Shown here in pieces: positions 6,895 to 14,111 of a stretch of DNA of 14,282 nt. Source of the stretch: Rhodospirillales bacterium. Lineage in GTDB: Bacteria > Pseudomonadota > Alphaproteobacteria > Rhodospirillales > 2-02-FULL-58-16. Below the pieces are notes generated by a model, which searched no databases, was not told the DNA's origin, and saw nothing but the letters and a program-made list of their open reading frames with translations. The stretch spans positions 1 through 14,282 of the forward strand of contig JAJFIG010000023.1 of NCBI GenBank assembly GCA_021775195.1, read 5' to 3'. The position numbers and the translations under genes are program-made. Each line of letters opens with the position of its first letter. The first letter of the stretch is position 1.

Positions 6895-8531
6895 GACGCG
6901 CACCTGATGGATGGGCCAGGCGCCGGTGCCGGCGTGGCCTGGGGTTCGAGAAGACGTCGCCACACCGACATGTCGACGGGTGCCAGCACCTCCTCCCAGC
7001 GTACCGCCGGGCGTGCGGGCAGGGTGGCGACGGCTTCGGCGACGGTTTCGAGGGTCGCCACTGGCACCTTGATGCCCTCGGGCAGGACGTCGACGGCGAT
7101 CCGGTCCTCAAGCTGAAGGCGCACGGCGGGAAGGCCCATAAGCACCGCCTCGAGCCCCGAAGTGCCGGTACTGTAGAGGACGGTCGAAAGGACCTTCTGC
7201 TCGGTCAGAGGAACATCGGTCGAAGTCAGGCGGGGTTCCTCGGCGACGGTCATGGGATACATGGGATGGTCCTTGACCAGGACGTGGCGGCCGCTGGCGG
7301 CGATGCGCCGCGCCGCTTCGAGCTGCTGGCGAGCGGTGTCGCGGTTGGCCGAAAGGGGCACGAAGACGGGTCCCGCAGGATCATGGACGACGGCCTGGTG
7401 GCGCTTGAAGCGGAAGGCACCACCGATGGAGAGCCGGTCGGCGGGGATACCCCAGGCGGCAAGTTCGCGAGCATAGGCTGGACCGTCGGCGACGATGGCA
7501 TCGGGGATGCTGTCGAGGCCGTCCGGGTTGGAGGCGGTGGAATAGTTGATTTGGTGCGGCCCGATCACGGTGTGCTGGTAGCCGACGGTGCGGACGCCGG
7601 CACGGCGCGCGGCGCGGCACAGCGCGCGCTCCCAGGCGTGGTTTTCCCAGGGCCAGGCGATCACTGCCGGGCGGGTGTCTTGGAGCCAGCGCTCCTGGCA
7701 GTGAATCTGCCAATGGGTCATGGCCGGCCCGCCGCCGCCGTTTTCCATGGCCGCCGCGCGGCGCACGAGCCAGCCGTAGGGGCCGCGACCATGGTTCTGA
7801 CGCGGCCACCAGCGGCGGAACAGGAGGCCGAGGGCCGTCAACGGATCGCCCCAGGCATGCACCCCTACGGTTCTCTCGTCACCCGCGAGCCCGCGAACGT
7901 CGCTCAGAGTTGCGTCCACGTGCAGGACCCGCTTCAGGTCAGGCATCTCACGCATGAGGAGGCCGAAATAGGCGTCACCACCCTCGGTGCTGCTCGCCGG
8001 ATGGGCATAGACAAGAATTGTTGCCGCGGCGGATGGCATGGCGCTTCGCTGGCGGCGCAGAGCCAGCGCGGTGCGGGCCATAAGGGCCGCCACCCTGGCG
8101 CGGACAAGCCACCCGCGCAGGCCGAGGACCAACTGGCGCGGCCACAGGGCTGGCGGACGCCCAGCGGCAATCCCTGGACGGGTCGCGAGTTGGCGGAAGA
8201 GCCAGGGATCGTCGCAGACCATAAGGTAACGGGGCTCCTCGCTTGCCAGGCTTTGCGCGATCCGGTCCCAGGCGAGCATGATGCCGAAATCCGAACCGAA
8301 AACCGCCGCTGTCGGCGCCCGCGCGATCTCGGCGCCCGGGTCGGCGCCAAGGGCACGCCCCAGTTCCCACCATACGGGGCGAATCTGAAGGTACGCGGCC
8401 TCGAGGCGGTCGGCAAGCCCAGCCAAACGGCGCCCCGTATCGAGCTGAGGACGGGCGCCGGCGAGGGCTATCCACACGTCATAGGCGTCTGCCGCCGGCA
8501 GGTCGCGGCTGGTGCGTAAGACGGCGCTCAC
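6891..8531 (-). CDS. GT-B-like surface-carbohydrate transferase with HP and S/T motifs (TIGR04326-like)
   Basis: This is a 546-residue cytoplasmic protein without a signal peptide. It resembles the TIGR04326 surface carbohydrate biosynthesis group (recalled, not searched) and probably folds as GT-B. The N-terminal half includes WELGRALGAD and ILVYAHPASSTEGGDAYFG. The centre has IAWPWENHAWERAL (291-304) and VGYQHTVIGPHQINYS (316-331). In the C-terminal domain, VLVKDHPMYP (417-426) and LYSTGTSGLEAVLMGLPAV (452-470) resemble the HP and S/T motifs by which sialyl-, polysialyl- and Kdo-transferases bind CMP sugars. Given the cytidylyltransferase four genes downstream, I infer that it may transfer the activated acid. 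I chose GTG 8531 because GGAG (8543-8540) lies 8 nt upstream. The longer frame to 8651 would cross the divergent promoter. It is first in the operon and ends GTGA onto the Gfo/Idh gene. Confidence 0.68.
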   Translation of the reverse strand: MSAVLRTSRDLPAADAYDVWIALAGARPQLDTGRRLAGLADRLEAAYLQIRPVWWELGRALGADPGAEIARAPTAAVFGSDFGIMLAWDRIAQSLASEEPRYLMVCDDPWLFRQLATRPGIAAGRPPALWPRQLVLGLRGWLVRARVAALMARTALALRRQRSAMPSAAATILVYAHPASSTEGGDAYFGLLMREMPDLKRVLHVDATLSDVRGLAGDERTVGVHAWGDPLTALGLLFRRWWPRQNHGRGPYGWLVRRAAAMENGGGGPAMTHWQIHCQERWLQDTRPAVIAWPWENHAWERALCRAARRAGVRTVGYQHTVIGPHQINYSTASNPDGLDSIPDAIVADGPAYARELAAWGIPADRLSIGGAFRFKRHQAVVHDPAGPVFVPLSANRDTARQQLEAARRIAASGRHVLVKDHPMYPMTVAEEPRLTSTDVPLTEQKVLSTVLYSTGTSGLEAVLMGLPAVRLQLEDRIAVDVLPEGIKVPVATLETVAEAVATLPARPAVRWEEVLAPVDMSVWRRLLEPQATPAPAPGPSIRCAS

Positions 8532-8539
8532 GGTCGGCA

Positions 8540-8543
8540 CTCC
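8540..8543 (-). promoter_or_regulatory. Ribosome binding site deciding the transferase GTG start
   Basis: GGAG, read on the minus strand, lies 8 nt before GTG 8531-8529. It argues against the in-frame GTG at 8540 and the ATG at 8651, which have no such site in place, and it fixes the beginning of the eight-gene operon. Confidence 0.6.
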
Positions 8544-8562
8544 GTGCCGTCGGTTTCGTGTT

Positions 8563-8590
8563 TTGTACGGCCTTGCTTCTGTGCAATAGT
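8563..8590 (+). promoter_or_regulatory. Weak candidate promoter for the plus-strand methyltransferase
   Basis: TTGTAC (8563-8568) and AATAGT (8585-8590) are separated by 16 nt and match the sigma-70 boxes at about 3/6 and 4/6 positions. Transcription would start near 8597, right at the foot of the hairpin at 8598-8619. The minus-strand operon must also be driven from this 104-bp divergent region, but no convincing boxes were found for it. Confidence 0.3.
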
Positions 8591-8597
8591 CCCGCCG

Positions 8598-8619
8598 GGC
8601 CGCCCACGTTGGGGCGGCC
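8598..8619 (+). promoter_or_regulatory. GC-rich leader hairpin with trailing T-run, possible attenuator or 5' stabiliser
   Basis: A perfect 8-bp stem (GGCCGCCC pairing with GGGCGGCC) encloses a 6-nt loop (8606-8611). It is followed by ATTTT and then the GGAG Shine-Dalgarno at 8625-8628. Stem plus T-run is the shape of a Rho-independent terminator, but the run has only four Ts and sits immediately before a ribosome binding site. A leader attenuator, a 5' mRNA-stabilising stem or an insulator is more likely than a terminator of an upstream gene, because no plus-strand gene ends here. Confidence 0.5.
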
Positions 8620-8635
8620 ATTTTGGAGAAAAACC

Positions 8636-9613
8636 ATGGGAAAAGATCCACGGGCCTTCCTGGAGCAGGTTTTCGCGTGTGTCGATACCGCCGATCGCGA
8701 AGGCCTTGCCTCGGAGCGCGGGCTCGGGGTGCTGGAAGGGTTGTCCGGTCGCAAGACCGTCGGCGTGCTGCAGCGCCTCGCAGGCCTGTTCGCGGCCGAC
8801 GAGGACGCGTGTTATCTCGAGGTGGGCGTCTTCCAGGGCCTGACGCTGCTCGCCCTCGCTCTCGCCCATCCCCGGCTGCCGTGTTTCGGAGTCGACGACT
8901 TTTCGATCCTTGATTCCGAAGGCCGGAACTTGGCGCTGGTAAAGGAGCGAATCGGGGAACTTGAAGCCACGAATGCTGTCCTGATCAATGAAGGCTTCGA
9001 GACCGCCTTCGATCACCTGGACGACCACCTGAAGGGCCGGCGGATCGGCCTCTATTTCTATGATGGGGCGCACGACTATCGGAGTCAGCTCATGGGGCTC
9101 ATGCTGGTGCGACCCTTCCTGACCGGCGACGCCGTGGTCGTCGTCGACGATGCCAATTACGAGTTCGTCCGTCAGGCCACCAGGGACTTCCTGCTCACCG
9201 ACGACGACTTCAAGATGGTGTTCGAGGGCTACAGCCCGGCCCATCCGGCGAACCTGGACGTGGCGACCCTGAAACACCACGAGGCTGGCTGGCTCAACGG
9301 CGTCCATGTCCTCGCCCGCGACCCCGCCGACGTGCTTCCCCGCATGCTGCCTCCGGTCGACCATGAAAAGTCACTCTACGTCAATGACTGGCTGGTGCAT
9401 CGCCATCAGTTCGCCCGGCTTGCGCCCGAGGCCCTCGACCTGGCCCAGGCGACGTGTGGCAAAGACGCGGTGGCACGGGAAAAACGGGAAGCTGCGCTCC
9501 GTTCCCGCTTCGCCGAGGCCCAGGACCTGGTTGCCGAACGTTTTCCCGACCGCAATACCATGAGCGATGGCCTGCCCGAGGGGCGTTTCAATCCCTGGCG
9601 CTCCAGAGCCTGA
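8636..9613 (+). CDS. Class I SAM-dependent methyltransferase (Methyltransf_24/CmcI-like)
   Basis: This 325-residue protein has a SAM domain of the Methyltransf_24 type found in O-antigen and rhamnosyl O-methyltransferases. Motif I is YLEVGVFQGLTLLALA (60-75), and FGVDDFS (84-90) supplies the ribose-binding acid. IGLYFYDGAHDYRSQLMGL (137-155) and AVVVVDDANYEFVRQATRDF (166-185) carry the DGxHxY and VVDD metal/catalytic-type motifs. The C-terminal ~100 residues are a charged helical extension with AREKREAALRSRFAEAQDL. ATG 8636 is preceded by GGAG 7 nt upstream. The longer frame to 8558 would run through the hairpin and is not credible. The gene is divergent from the eight-gene operon and convergent with the SDR gene, with a 12-nt gap and no terminator stem. 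The probable role is methylation of a sugar in the same glycan. Confidence 0.82.
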   Translation: MGKDPRAFLEQVFACVDTADREGLASERGLGVLEGLSGRKTVGVLQRLAGLFAADEDACYLEVGVFQGLTLLALALAHPRLPCFGVDDFSILDSEGRNLALVKERIGELEATNAVLINEGFETAFDHLDDHLKGRRIGLYFYDGAHDYRSQLMGLMLVRPFLTGDAVVVVDDANYEFVRQATRDFLLTDDDFKMVFEGYSPAHPANLDVATLKHHEAGWLNGVHVLARDPADVLPRMLPPVDHEKSLYVNDWLVHRHQFARLAPEALDLAQATCGKDAVAREKREAALRSRFAEAQDLVAERFPDRNTMSDGLPEGRFNPWRSRA

Positions 9614-9625
9614 CAGAGAATCCCG

Positions 9626-10408
9626 CTATAGCCAGTCGCCGCCGGTCAGCGGGATCATCTGGCCGGTGATGAAGCGCGCCCAATCGGAAAGCAGGTAGAC
9701 CATCAGCGCCGCGGCCTCGTCGGGATGGCCGCCCCGCTTCAAAGGTACCAGGTCGGCGCGTTCTTTCATCTGTTGCTCCGTGCGCGAATGCCAGCGCTCA
9801 TGGAAACCGCTGGCGATGTAGCCGAAACGGAGGCCGTTGACCAGAATGTCGTGCGGGGCGCCTTCGCGGGCCAGGCCCTGGACCAGGCACTCGGTGCCGC
9901 GCTTGGCGACGGCGTAGGGGAAGGACGTGGGACTGCCGCCGTGCAGCGCCGATTCCGTTCCCGTCAGCAGGATGCGCCCTCCCGTGCCCTGCTCCGTCAT
10001 CCGCGCCATGGCGGCCCGCGCCAGGTAGAACGGGTGGTTGAGGTTGACGGCGATGTCCTGTTCCCAGCTCGCCGCCGGCATATCGCGCCAGTGGCCGCTG
10101 AAGTCGATGGCGCCGGAGAGGACGACCAGGGCGTCGATGCCACCGGCGCGCTCGCAGAACTCCTCGACGATCGCGACGCAGTCGGCATCGTCCGTGAACG
10201 GGCGCTTCAGATGGATGAGGCGTGGATCATCTCCGGGGTGGTCCGCTGTGGCGCCGTGAGTGCCGACGACGACATCGGAGCCCTCGATCAGGATGGCGAC
10301 GAGCGCCTGCCCCAGGCCACCAGTGGCGCCGGTAACGAGAATTCGCGTCTCCGCCGCAGCCCGAGGGAGCCAGTCCGGACGCTGAAAACCGTTCGTATCT
10401 GTTGTCAC
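9626..10408 (-). CDS. Short-chain dehydrogenase/reductase (SDR)
   Basis: This 260-residue classical SDR has the cofactor motif TGATGGLG (26-33), VLSGAID in place of NNAG (97-103) and N122/N124 in VNLNHPF. The active-site region is TGTESALHGGSPTSFPYAVAKRG, with S153, Y165 and K169, and FITGQMIPLTGGDWL closes the domain. It is an NAD(P)-dependent oxidoreductase of unknown substrate. In this locus a keto- or hydroxy-sugar, or a bound acyl group, is possible. The gene starts at GTG 10408. Upstream AAAGG is about 11 nt away, which is long, so initiation may depend on coupling through a short frame after the sulfotransferase (see findings). FabG-like family members with the same motifs are common, so a fatty-acid role cannot be excluded. 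Confidence 0.85.
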   Translation of the reverse strand: MTTDTNGFQRPDWLPRAAAETRILVTGATGGLGQALVAILIEGSDVVVGTHGATADHPGDDPRLIHLKRPFTDDADCVAIVEEFCERAGGIDALVVLSGAIDFSGHWRDMPAASWEQDIAVNLNHPFYLARAAMARMTEQGTGGRILLTGTESALHGGSPTSFPYAVAKRGTECLVQGLAREGAPHDILVNGLRFGYIASGFHERWHSRTEQQMKERADLVPLKRGGHPDEAAALMVYLLSDWARFITGQMIPLTGGDWL

Positions 10409-10490
10409 GTTATGTCAGGCCTTTGCATGGGTTGTTGATGGAAGGGACGGTTCCGGGATCGTGAAAAGGGCTGTCCGCCCCGCCGCTCCA

Positions 10491-11432
10491 TCACCGCTCG
10501 TCCAGGGAATAGCCGAACTGGTCGTAGCGGGATTTCTCGAACAAACGGACGACGTGGTCGCGCTGATGGTCGGTGAGCTGTGAGCGCTTGTCCCCGAACC
10601 GGACGCGGCGCGTTCTCGTGACGCCGGCCGCGTCGAGGCGCTTCTGATTCTCCTCTTTCGAACAGAGGCGGACGGCCGCCTCCAACGTCTCGGCGCCACC
10701 AACGTCGATCTCAAGAAAGTCGGTGATGCGCAGGAATTCCCGGGCAGGGTTCTCCATCAACTCCTCGTACCGGACAGCCATGACGTTGGTGCGGTGCAGG
10801 ACGGTCCCCCAACTGTTGTAGAACTTGGCGATCTGGCCACAGTCGTACCATTCGGGGCCATTGCCGCGCCGCGTCGCCAGGCCGACAAAGGAATCGTACT
10901 GCTCGGGCGTGACGCGGTAATGGTTGATCAGGGAGTCGATCACATCCCAGACGTTGCGCACCAGCACGACCGTCTTCATGTCGCGGGTCCGGATGCAGGT
11001 GTTGCGATAGAACGGCATGTGGGTCTGGAGGAACGTCGGGCTGGCCGGGATCCAGGGAGTCTGACCCCTTCCCGTCCGCCAGTCCAAGGGTGCCGTCGCG
11101 AACCGGTTCCCGGGCACGAAAAAGGAGCGACGGCCTTTCGCACCCCGATTCGCCGGATCGACGAAGAGGTACTCCCCAGTGCCGCCGCGATGCAGGTCTA
11201 GGGCGACGTTCAGGACCAGGACAGAAAAATGCCATCCCGAGCGGGGCAGGGTCGCGAACAAGCGCCAGGCGCCGCCGCCGGAGAAATAGAAACGCCAGCA
11301 TGTCTTCTTCTCGCCGAGGGGGATCGACGAGGCGCCCAGGATCTTCAACAGCGACGGCAAGGTCCGCGACAGGTGCCCGACCTGGGAGTTCTGGATGACG
11401 TCGATGGTCCGGTTGACGAGGGCGCGTGGCAT
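10491..11432 (-). CDS. Sulfotransferase (PAPS-dependent, Sulfotransfer_1 family)
   Basis: This 313-residue protein is predicted to move sulfate from PAPS to an acceptor. The 5'-phosphosulfate loop is FATLPRSGWHFSVLVLN (59-75), matching the PRSGTT-type motif. The presumed catalytic His is H138 in FLQTHMPF. The 3'-phosphate-binding block TVVLVRNVWDVIDSLINHY (154-172) has R159 and S167, and VRYEEL (220-225) follows. A basic C-terminal segment, RTRRVRFGDKRSQL (273-286), corresponds to the RxxxxGxxG-type PAPS region. No signal peptide or clear transmembrane helix is seen, so action is likely cytoplasmic, before export. ATG directly abuts the stop of the isomerase-like gene (TGA then ATG). With a flippase and sugar enzymes alongside, a sulfated surface glycan or glycolipid is the most likely product. 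Confidence 0.85.
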   Translation of the reverse strand: MPRALVNRTIDVIQNSQVGHLSRTLPSLLKILGASSIPLGEKKTCWRFYFSGGGAWRLFATLPRSGWHFSVLVLNVALDLHRGGTGEYLFVDPANRGAKGRRSFFVPGNRFATAPLDWRTGRGQTPWIPASPTFLQTHMPFYRNTCIRTRDMKTVVLVRNVWDVIDSLINHYRVTPEQYDSFVGLATRRGNGPEWYDCGQIAKFYNSWGTVLHRTNVMAVRYEELMENPAREFLRITDFLEIDVGGAETLEAAVRLCSKEENQKRLDAAGVTRTRRVRFGDKRSQLTDHQRDHVVRLFEKSRYDQFGYSLDER

Positions 11433-12245
11433 TCAGCTCTGATAGCACTGCTTGAGGATACGGGCGCTCTTCGCGATGCCGTCCATTCCGTCGCCGTCAC
11501 CGCGATGAACCTGCTCGAGGGACACGAAGCCACGGTAGCCGATGTCTCGCAGGAATTCGCCGATGCGCTGGTGCTGTGTCACGGATTCCGGACCGAGGAC
11601 GCCGAGGCCAGGATCGTTGGCGTGAAAATGGACCAGGTAGGGTTTGGCGCAGCGGAAAACGTCAGCCTCGACCTCGTCGTTTTCCATCAGCGCCTTGGCG
11701 TCGATCTGGACACGCAGGGTCGGCCGGTCGAAGCGTTGGACGATGTCGATGGACTCGTGCACTGAATTTATGAAACGCGTGTCCCCGGGGCCCAGGGGTT
11801 CGAAGCACAGGCAGGTTCCGTGGGTTTTCATTTTTTGGTCGAGCCGCTCCAGGAAATCCAGGGTTTCCACGACGGCGGCTCCGGGGTCGCACGCTCCAAG
11901 GCGACGGCCGCCACCCCAGACCAGGGTCCGCCCGCCCAGGTCCCGGCACACCGCCGACAGGTGCGCAATGAACTCGAGCGTCCGCCCGCGGGTCTCGGCA
12001 TCGCCGAACAGCCCCAGTTCGGGATGATCGAAAAGCAGGGAATGGAGTCCCACAACCCGAAGGCCGGCGCCTTCGACGTGGCGCCGGTAGTCGCGCACCA
12101 TGGCTGAAGTGAGCCCCTTCCAGGTCTCGCGCCAAACCCGGCTCGGCGCCACCTCGAGACCGGAAAAACCGGCGTCGCGAACCGCCGCCAACTGGGGGAG
12201 GTGATCGTAGGCCGGCAAAGCGATGTTGGAGACCGAGAGCCTCAT
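11433..12245 (-). CDS. Sugar phosphate isomerase/epimerase-like TIM barrel (AP_endonuc_2/xylose isomerase-like)
   Basis: This 270-residue protein has the xylose isomerase-like barrel. It starts with RLSVSNIALP and has the strand-end residues expected to bind a divalent metal: E149 in CLCFEPLG, D182 in RVQIDAKA, H208 in VHFHANDP and E244 in VSLEQV. H68 and the VWGGGR block (109-114) line the barrel mouth in such proteins. Members isomerise or epimerise keto sugars and inositol derivatives, or dehydrate them (IolE/IolI-type). Which reaction applies here is not readable. Its ATG overlaps the ABC transporter stop as ATGA, and the sulfotransferase begins immediately after its stop, so the three genes form one transcript. 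It may prepare a sugar precursor for the glycan that the transporter moves. Confidence 0.82.
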   Translation of the reverse strand: MRLSVSNIALPAYDHLPQLAAVRDAGFSGLEVAPSRVWRETWKGLTSAMVRDYRRHVEGAGLRVVGLHSLLFDHPELGLFGDAETRGRTLEFIAHLSAVCRDLGGRTLVWGGGRRLGACDPGAAVVETLDFLERLDQKMKTHGTCLCFEPLGPGDTRFINSVHESIDIVQRFDRPTLRVQIDAKALMENDEVEADVFRCAKPYLVHFHANDPGLGVLGPESVTQHQRIGEFLRDIGYRGFVSLEQVHRGDGDGMDGIAKSARILKQCYQS

Positions 12246-14059
12246 GGCATGGTTTCGGTGACGGTTCCCGGGTACCCCAGGACCGATGATGGGAACTCAC
12301 CGCCCGGCTCGAGGATGTCCGAAACCCGGCCTTCGCGGCGGATGGCCCCTTCCTCCATCAGGACGACTTTGTCGCACTGTTGGATGGTCGCCATGTGATG
12401 GGCGATGATCAGGACGGTCTTCGTCGATGCCAGAACATCGATCGATTCAGTGATCTCCCGCTCCGTTTCCGGGTCCAGCGACGACGTCGCTTCGTCGAAA
12501 ACCAGAACGTCGGGAGCGCGATAGAGCGCCCGGGCTATGCCCACCCGCTGGCGCTGCCCGCCCGAGAGGCGAACCCCGTCCTCGCCGACGAAGGTGTCCA
12601 GGCGCTCGGAAAGCCCGTCGACCGTGGACTGGAGATTTGCGAGGCGGATCGCCTCGGCAACCCGGTCGGCCTCGATGTCGTCACTGGCGACGCCGAAGGC
12701 GATGTTGTGGCGCAGCGAATCGTCCCATAGGAAAATCTGTTGCGGCACGACGCCGACGTGACGCTGCCACCAGCGCCGACAGTCGCGCAAATCCCGCCCG
12801 TCCACGAGGATGCGGCCGCGTTGCGGCGACAACAGGCCCGTGATCAGGTCGATCACCGTCGACTTCCCGGCCCCGGATCGCCCTATGAAAGCGATCCGCT
12901 GGCCCTTCTTGATGGTTAGGTTGATTCCCTTGAGGATCCAGTCGTGACCTTCGTCATAGCGGAACCATACGTCCTCCAGCCTGACATCCGTGGTAAAGGA
13001 TCCGGCCTCTTCGCCGTCGGGATCGCTGGTTTCGCGCAGCCGCAAGGCCAGGTGTTCGGTGTCGATCAGGTCCTGGACGACGGCGACGCGCTCGCGAATG
13101 CTCGTCATGTTGCTCATCAGGCGGTTGGCCGATGGGATTAGCCGCGCCGCGGCCATGCCGAAAATGCCGGTCAGGACCGCCAGGTCCTCGAGTTTCGCGT
13201 CGCCAAGGGTCATGCTCAAAATCAGGACCAGGAAGCTGGTCACGATGAACACCTCGATCGTCGCCCGGGGCAGCTGACGGAAGGTCGCGGCATAGCTTTT
13301 GATGGCTGACAGCCGGCGGGTAATTTGGCTGAACCGGTCGACCAAATAGTCCTGGCAGCCCGACAGCTTGATGTCGCGGATCGAGCCCATGTTCTGGGTC
13401 ACGGTCTGGATAACGTTGGCCTCGAGTCGCCAGTGCTGCTTGCCCCAGCTTTGCAGGCGCCCGCCTAAAAGCCAGTAGATTCCGAAGCTCGATACCAGGA
13501 TCACGGCGGTCGCGATGAGAGTGAATGCCGGCTTCATGAAAAGCAGGAAAACGAAGATGAAGGCGACCGTGAGTAGCTCCAGAATCGTGCTCAAGGCTAG
13601 GCGCAGGACGACGAAGGCGAGCTCGGCGCTGCTGAATATGTTGCGGACGATGGTCGCCGAGTTCTCCTTGAGGAAGAACGACAGGGACATGTGAAGGTAC
13701 AGGTCCATCAGGTGTTCCTGGTACTTGGCCAGGTTCTTTAGCGACACCCAGTTGATCATGTGGATCATCGCGATCATGACGATGTTCTTGAACAGGATGA
13801 AGGAGGCGAAGGCGGTGCCGATGATGATCAGCGCCGTGCTTCGGTCCCCGCTCTCCAGGAACGAGACCAGCCCTGGCGGGATGATCGAGGGAAGCTGCTT
13901 GGCCTCGCTTCCGACGATCGTCTGCACCAGGGGGACGATGAGGGCGATGCTGATCATTTCCATCAGCGCCGTGACCGCCATGGGAACCAGGAGCAAGCCG
14001 CATTCGACGCGCGCACGGCGGTCGAGAACGTGGAACAACCGGATGATGTTTCTAAACAT
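12242..14059 (-). CDS. ABC transporter with fused TM and ATPase domains, PglK/MsbA-like lipid-linked oligosaccharide flippase
   Basis: This 605-residue half-transporter has TM segments about residues 22-48, 74-100, 145-175, 178-198 and 267-287, and an ATPase domain from ~358. The nucleotide-binding motifs are complete: Walker A GRSGAGKST (393-401), Q-loop VPQQ (438-441), signature LSGGQ (498-502), Walker B VLVFDE (518-523), D-loop SSLD and switch H554 in IIAHH. It should dimerise in the inner membrane and flip a lipid-linked saccharide. The N-terminal ALMEMISIALIVPLVQ is typical of PglK-like flippases. It lies first in the cluster with the isomerase and sulfotransferase. No good Shine-Dalgarno sequence is seen before ATG 14059. 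Lipid A export (MsbA) is a less likely role because the neighbours are glycan enzymes. Confidence 0.88.
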   Translation of the reverse strand: MFRNIIRLFHVLDRRARVECGLLLVPMAVTALMEMISIALIVPLVQTIVGSEAKQLPSIIPPGLVSFLESGDRSTALIIIGTAFASFILFKNIVMIAMIHMINWVSLKNLAKYQEHLMDLYLHMSLSFFLKENSATIVRNIFSSAELAFVVLRLALSTILELLTVAFIFVFLLFMKPAFTLIATAVILVSSFGIYWLLGGRLQSWGKQHWRLEANVIQTVTQNMGSIRDIKLSGCQDYLVDRFSQITRRLSAIKSYAATFRQLPRATIEVFIVTSFLVLILSMTLGDAKLEDLAVLTGIFGMAAARLIPSANRLMSNMTSIRERVAVVQDLIDTEHLALRLRETSDPDGEEAGSFTTDVRLEDVWFRYDEGHDWILKGINLTIKKGQRIAFIGRSGAGKSTVIDLITGLLSPQRGRILVDGRDLRDCRRWWQRHVGVVPQQIFLWDDSLRHNIAFGVASDDIEADRVAEAIRLANLQSTVDGLSERLDTFVGEDGVRLSGGQRQRVGIARALYRAPDVLVFDEATSSLDPETEREITESIDVLASTKTVLIIAHHMATIQQCDKVVLMEEGAIRREGRVSDILEPGGEFPSSVLGYPGTVTETMP

Positions 14060-14111
14060 TAAGTGATGAAGGTTGAAGTGGTCGGAGGCCTAGGCCCGAA
14101 TGCGACGAGGA

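Noticed and set aside
6888..8519. Very long plus-strand open frame (543 codons) opposite the transferase gene
   Set aside because: It lies antisense to a gene with recognisable motifs and clear overlap junctions. Long antisense frames are expected in high-GC DNA, and this one has no family motif and a poor amino-acid pattern.
10464..10480. Minus-strand GGGC-loop-GCCC followed by TTTT after the sulfotransferase gene
   Set aside because: The stem has only 4 bp and the SDR gene follows in the same direction, so a terminator call is not supported.
12954..14003. Long open frame (349 codons) overlapping the ABC transporter in another minus-strand frame
   Set aside because: The product is His/Pro/Arg/Gly-rich without domains, whereas the overlapping frame encodes a complete ABC transporter.
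14046..14059. Inverted repeat ATGTTT-CT-AAACAT at the very start of the ABC transporter gene
   Set aside because: The 2-nt spacer is too short for an RNA hairpin loop and the repeat lies inside the start codons. It could arise by chance from the first codons.
14087..14096. Palindrome GGCCTAGGCC in the 52-bp gap between the SDR and the ABC transporter
   Set aside because: A 10-bp palindrome without flanking symmetry or a T-run is too little to call an operator or terminator in GC-rich DNA.
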